Positions 61,271 to 64,000 of a stretch of 64,000 bases of DNA are shown here, one piece after another. The position numbers were made by a program, and so were the translations under genes. Under the pieces are notes generated by a model. The model ran no database searches. It had not been told where the DNA came from and saw nothing but the letters and a program-made list of their open reading frames with translations. Each line of letters starts with the position of its first letter. Within the stretch, counting starts at the first letter, position 1. Source of the stretch: Pseudomonadota bacterium (GTDB lineage Bacteria > Pseudomonadota > Alphaproteobacteria > Rhizobiales > Xanthobacteraceae); NCBI GenBank assembly GCA_023449855.1, contig JAEXHR010000397.1, positions 1 to 64,000 on the forward strand, in the 5' to 3' direction.

Positions 61271-62269
61271 ATGAGCGAGCAGCATAAGTCCAATCTCAGC
61301 GCGACCGAGCAGGAGGCCATCGCCTGGATTCAGAGGCTCGCTTCGGGGCAGGCCACTCCTGATGATGTCGCAAGCGTCGAGCGCTGGCGCACGCGGGACG
61401 CCGAGCACAGCAAGGCCTATGCGGACGCCGAGCGCGTGTGGGAGCGGATGTCGGTCATCGGGCGCGTGAAGTATGGCGATGAGGCCAACTTCATGGGATC
61501 GCTACAAGAATATGGCCGGCGCCGGGCAGCGATGACGCGGCGGGCGATACTCGGCGCCGGCGTTGCTTCAATCGGCGCGGCGGCGATCTATGGCGCGATG
61601 AGACCACCGCTCGGGCTATGGCCGTCGCTTTCCGAAATGCGAGCGGACTTCCGCACCGGAACCGGCGAGCAGCGCACCATTGCCTTTGCCGGTGACGTCG
61701 AGATCGCTTTGAACACGCAGACGAGTCTTGCGGTTCGCCAGCCGACCGATATCGAAGACCGTATCGAACTCGTCTCGGGCGAAGCTGCCTTTGCGACGCT
61801 AGGTCGCGCATCGCGCACCCTCGCGGTGTTCGCCGCTGACGGCAAGATCCTAAGTCAATCGAGCCGGTTCGAGGTGCGCTGCACGGGCGCCAATGATCGC
61901 GTCAGCGTGACATGCCTCGAAGGCAAGCTGCAGGTCGAAAGCGCCGCCAAAGTTGCAGAGTTGAAAACGGGGCAGCGTTTTTCATACGGGGGAAGCGATA
62001 TTGGCACGATCGATGCTATCGATCCGCAGGCCGTGTCGGAATGGCGGCGCGGCATCGTGACATTCCACAATACACCGTTAGCCGAGGCGGTGGAGGAGAT
62101 GAACCGCTACCGGCCCGGTCGGATCATCCTGCGCAATGACACCCTGGGACAACGAGTGCTGAGCGGCCGGTTCCGGATCGATCAGATGGAGCAGGCGCTC
62201 GTCCAGATCGAATATACGTTCAAATCACGGGTGACACGTTATCCCGGCGGCATGGTCATCCTGAGCTGA
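61271..62269 (+). CDS. FecR-like anti-sigma/sigma-regulator
   Basis: Single-pass membrane protein of 332 residues. The cytoplasmic N-terminal domain (ATEQEAIAWIQRLASGQATP, RDAEHSKAYADAERVWERM) would bind the sigma factor. One membrane segment (residues about 92-112, AILGAGVASIGAAAIYGAM) is preceded by TRR, a Tat-like motif. The periplasmic FecR domain (YRTGTGEQR-like FRTGTGEQRTIAFAGDVEIA, VSGEAAFATLGRASR) follows. The C-terminal end (TPLAEAVEEMNRYRPGRIIL, LSGRFRIDQMEQALVQI) has an STN-like fold that contacts the transducer in known systems. Lies 101 bp after the sigma gene. Confidence 0.92.
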   Translation: MSEQHKSNLSATEQEAIAWIQRLASGQATPDDVASVERWRTRDAEHSKAYADAERVWERMSVIGRVKYGDEANFMGSLQEYGRRRAAMTRRAILGAGVASIGAAAIYGAMRPPLGLWPSLSEMRADFRTGTGEQRTIAFAGDVEIALNTQTSLAVRQPTDIEDRIELVSGEAAFATLGRASRTLAVFAADGKILSQSSRFEVRCTGANDRVSVTCLEGKLQVESAAKVAELKTGQRFSYGGSDIGTIDAIDPQAVSEWRRGIVTFHNTPLAEAVEEMNRYRPGRIILRNDTLGQRVLSGRFRIDQMEQALVQIEYTFKSRVTRYPGGMVILS

Positions 62270-62434
62270 ATCACTGTTGAGCTTCAGGCCTCGGAAAAAA
62301 GTTAAAAAAGATTCCGACTCTCCTGTCACGTTCCCGGCAACCGTTCCGTCTGACTCGATGAAAGCAAATTTTGTCCGCGCATTCGCGTTATCGAGCGCAC
62401 GGACCTTGCATTGTCAGTCAAGGAACAGCTCCTG
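62270..62434 (+). promoter_or_regulatory. probable ECF-dependent promoter region of the exoprotein gene
   Basis: The 165 bp between the FecR-like gene and the exoprotein gene holds an A-rich stretch (CGGAAAAAAGTTAAAAAAGA at 62292-62311) followed about 15 bases later by CTCCTGTC. A GGAAA-like -35 element with a downstream pyrimidine-rich -10 is plausible for a FecI-type sigma factor, but the match is by eye only. Confidence 0.35.
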
Positions 62435-64000
62435 ATGTCCGTCCGTCCCGTCAACACGTCTTCGACAGCCCGGATTCTTTCCCATCGAGCAACACGGCAT
62501 GCTGCGCTGTTTGCTGGCGTTAGCGCGCTGACACTGTTTGCGATATCGTCTGCCGTGCACGCGCGGGCGTTGAATGGCGGCAACGCAGGATCGGTCTCTG
62601 CGCCCAATATTGCTGCAGATGCAGCTTCGCAGGCAGCGCAGCAGGCCGCTACAGCCGCGCGGCAGACGCAGGATTCACTCGCGCGCGCGGCAAGGGCTGT
62701 ACAGGACATTCAGGCGGTGCAGGCCGCTGCCCGCGCGGCTGCCGCCGCTGCGCAAGTGTCGGCGACGGCCCCGGTTGCGGTGCCGAATGGCCTCGGTGCC
62801 GGCGGTCTGCTGCCGAATATGCCGGCGGGGTGGGCCGGCGCCAATGCGCCGACGCAAGGCGTCGATGGCAATGGCCAGACCCAGGTCAATATCCGCCAGA
62901 CCACCCAGCAAGCGATCCTGAACTGGACGAGTTTCAATGTCGGCGCGCGCACGACGCTGACTTTCGACCAGCAGGGCAATGGCAACTGGACCGCGCTCAA
63001 CCGCGTCAATGGCGGCACGGCGCCGAGCCAGATCCTCGGCAACATCAAGGCCGACGGCCAGGTCTATGTGATCAACCAGAGCGGCATCATCTTCGGCGGC
63101 AACAGCCAGGTGAATGTCGGCGCGCTGATCGCCTCGACCGCCGGCATCACCGACCAGCAATTCCGCACCAACGGCATCTATTCGACCCGGACCGGCGCGA
63201 CCTATCTGCCGAGCTTCACCGCAGCGGGCGGCAAGGTGGTGGTCGAAGCCGGCGCGTCGATATCGACGCATGCGCCGTCCTCTGTGACGGTGGGCGGCGG
63301 CACCGTGTTGATGATTGGCAGCGAGGTGATCAATGCCGGCGCCATCGCGACGCCGAAGGGGCAGACGATCCTGGCGGCGGGCGACGACTTCATTCTGCGC
63401 CGTGGCTATGGCACCGACGCCAACCAACTCTCGACCATCTATGGCAGCGAGATCGCGCCGGTGATCCGTGCCGGCAGTGCCGCCGGCAAGGTGACCAATA
63501 GCGGCGTCGTGCTGTCACAGCGCGGCGATATCACGCTGGCCGGGCGCAGTTTGACGCAGGACGGCATTCTGCTGGCCACCACGTCGGTCCATCAGCGCGG
63601 CACGATCCATCTGCTGAACGCAGCCAGCGACGCCGCCGGCAGCGTCACCATCACCGGCAGGAGCGTCAGTGCGATCACGCCGGAACTGGAATCCAGGGAT
63701 ACTGCGCTCAACGCGCAGCGCGATGCGCTGATCGCAGCGTCCGGACCGAACCCGCTCGCTCTCGCGCAGTTCGACAATCTGTCGCCACTGACGGATCGCC
63801 GCGACCAGTCGCGCATCGAAATCGTCACCGGCGGTCTGGTTCATTTCCAGAATGGCTCATATACGGCGGCACAAGGCGGCCAGGTCGCGGTCAGCGCCGG
63901 CAAACGCGTTTTCGCCGAGGCCGGCTCCGTCATCGATGTCTCCGGTGTGCAGGGCGCGGTGCGGCCGATGTCGGCGAACCAGGTGCAGGTCAATGTTCAG
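62435..64000 (+). CDS. filamentous-haemagglutinin-family exoprotein (TpsA), 3' end outside window
   Basis: First 522 residues of a large exoprotein; the frame stays open to the window edge. An extended signal peptide is visible (HAALFAGVSALTLFAISSAV, then HA). A strongly Ala/Gln-rich, probably helical segment follows (about residues 60-120). The haemagglutination activity (TPS) domain follows: INIRQTTQQAILNW-like VNIRQTTQQAILNWTSFNVG, WTALNRVNGGTAPSQILGNI, GQVYVINQSGIIFGGNSQVN, then beta-helix repeats such as ITLAGRSLTQDG. Exported across the outer membrane by a TpsB partner, not seen here. Position suggests control by the sigma/FecR pair. The ATG at 62435 follows AAGGAAC. Confidence 0.9.
   Translation, partial: MSVRPVNTSSTARILSHRATRHAALFAGVSALTLFAISSAVHARALNGGNAGSVSAPNIAADAASQAAQQAATAARQTQDSLARAARAVQDIQAVQAAARAAAAAAQVSATAPVAVPNGLGAGGLLPNMPAGWAGANAPTQGVDGNGQTQVNIRQTTQQAILNWTSFNVGARTTLTFDQQGNGNWTALNRVNGGTAPSQILGNIKADGQVYVINQSGIIFGGNSQVNVGALIASTAGITDQQFRTNGIYSTRTGATYLPSFTAAGGKVVVEAGASISTHAPSSVTVGGGTVLMIGSEVINAGAIATPKGQTILAAGDDFILRRGYGTDANQLSTIYGSEIAPVIRAGSAAGKVTNSGVVLSQRGDITLAGRSLTQDGILLATTSVHQRGTIHLLNAASDAAGSVTITGRSVSAITPELESRDTALNAQRDALIAASGPNPLALAQFDNLSPLTDRRDQSRIEIVTGGLVHFQNGSYTAAQGGQVAVSAGKRVFAEAGSVIDVSGVQGAVRPMSANQVQVNVQ

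Overview
The window is GC-rich (about 60-65% by eye) bacterial chromosome. The gene order and proteins point to an alphaproteobacterium of the Hyphomicrobiales, most likely the Bradyrhizobium/Rhodopseudomonas/Afipia/Tardiphaga group (Nitrobacteraceae). The evidence is the block pdxJ-acpS-lepB-rnc-era-recO-parC, several conserved membrane proteins typical of that family, and two families of short dispersed palindromic repeats. The species call is inference. No prophage, insertion sequence or CRISPR array was seen.

Region 1 (1-16.9 kb) is mostly housekeeping: 1-Cys peroxiredoxin, a secreted phosphodiesterase-like phosphatase, a biotin-dependent acyl-CoA carboxylase alpha subunit translationally coupled to an oxaloacetate decarboxylase-type enzyme and acylphosphatase, lipB divergent from a FliN-like protein, tRNA-Leu(GAG), an MFS exporter, two neighbouring polysaccharide deacetylases, mgtE, a broken toxin next to an intact antitoxin, a lone antitoxin-like regulator, an aldo/keto reductase and a YdcF-family protein. 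Region 2 (16.9-30.4 kb) holds an intact HigBA-type toxin-antitoxin pair, a TonB/TolA-like proline-rich protein, a DUF599 membrane protein, a glutathione transferase and the pdxJ to parC block. Region 3 (30.4-44.3 kb) is transport and signalling: a CBS/CorC protein, a two-gene RND efflux pump, a class III nucleotide cyclase, two MFS exporters and a complete TRAP transporter with a strong hairpin between receptor and permease genes.

Region 4 (44.7-55.6 kb) is an accessory secretion locus. A type I secretion ABC transporter and its membrane-fusion partner face away from a 6.6-kb gene for a giant RTX protein. That protein joins a Calx-beta domain, an ExeM/NucH-type nuclease, a UshA-type 5'-nucleotidase and about 40 calcium-binding nonapeptides. 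The 1.1 kb between them carries no convincing gene but contains degenerate tandem repeats of about 276 bp. Together these look like a secreted system for scavenging phosphate and nucleosides from extracellular DNA. Region 5 (55.8-59.7 kb) is an AtuA-type operon with a Bug-family binding protein, divergent from a LysR regulator with a near-ideal operator. Region 6 (59.9 kb to the end) is a cell-surface signalling module: a free-standing STN-domain protein, a FecI-like ECF sigma factor and a FecR-like anti-sigma factor, followed by a filamentous-haemagglutinin-type (TpsA) exoprotein that runs off the window. It is the best candidate for an unusual regulatory arrangement, because no TonB-dependent receptor accompanies it in the visible sequence.
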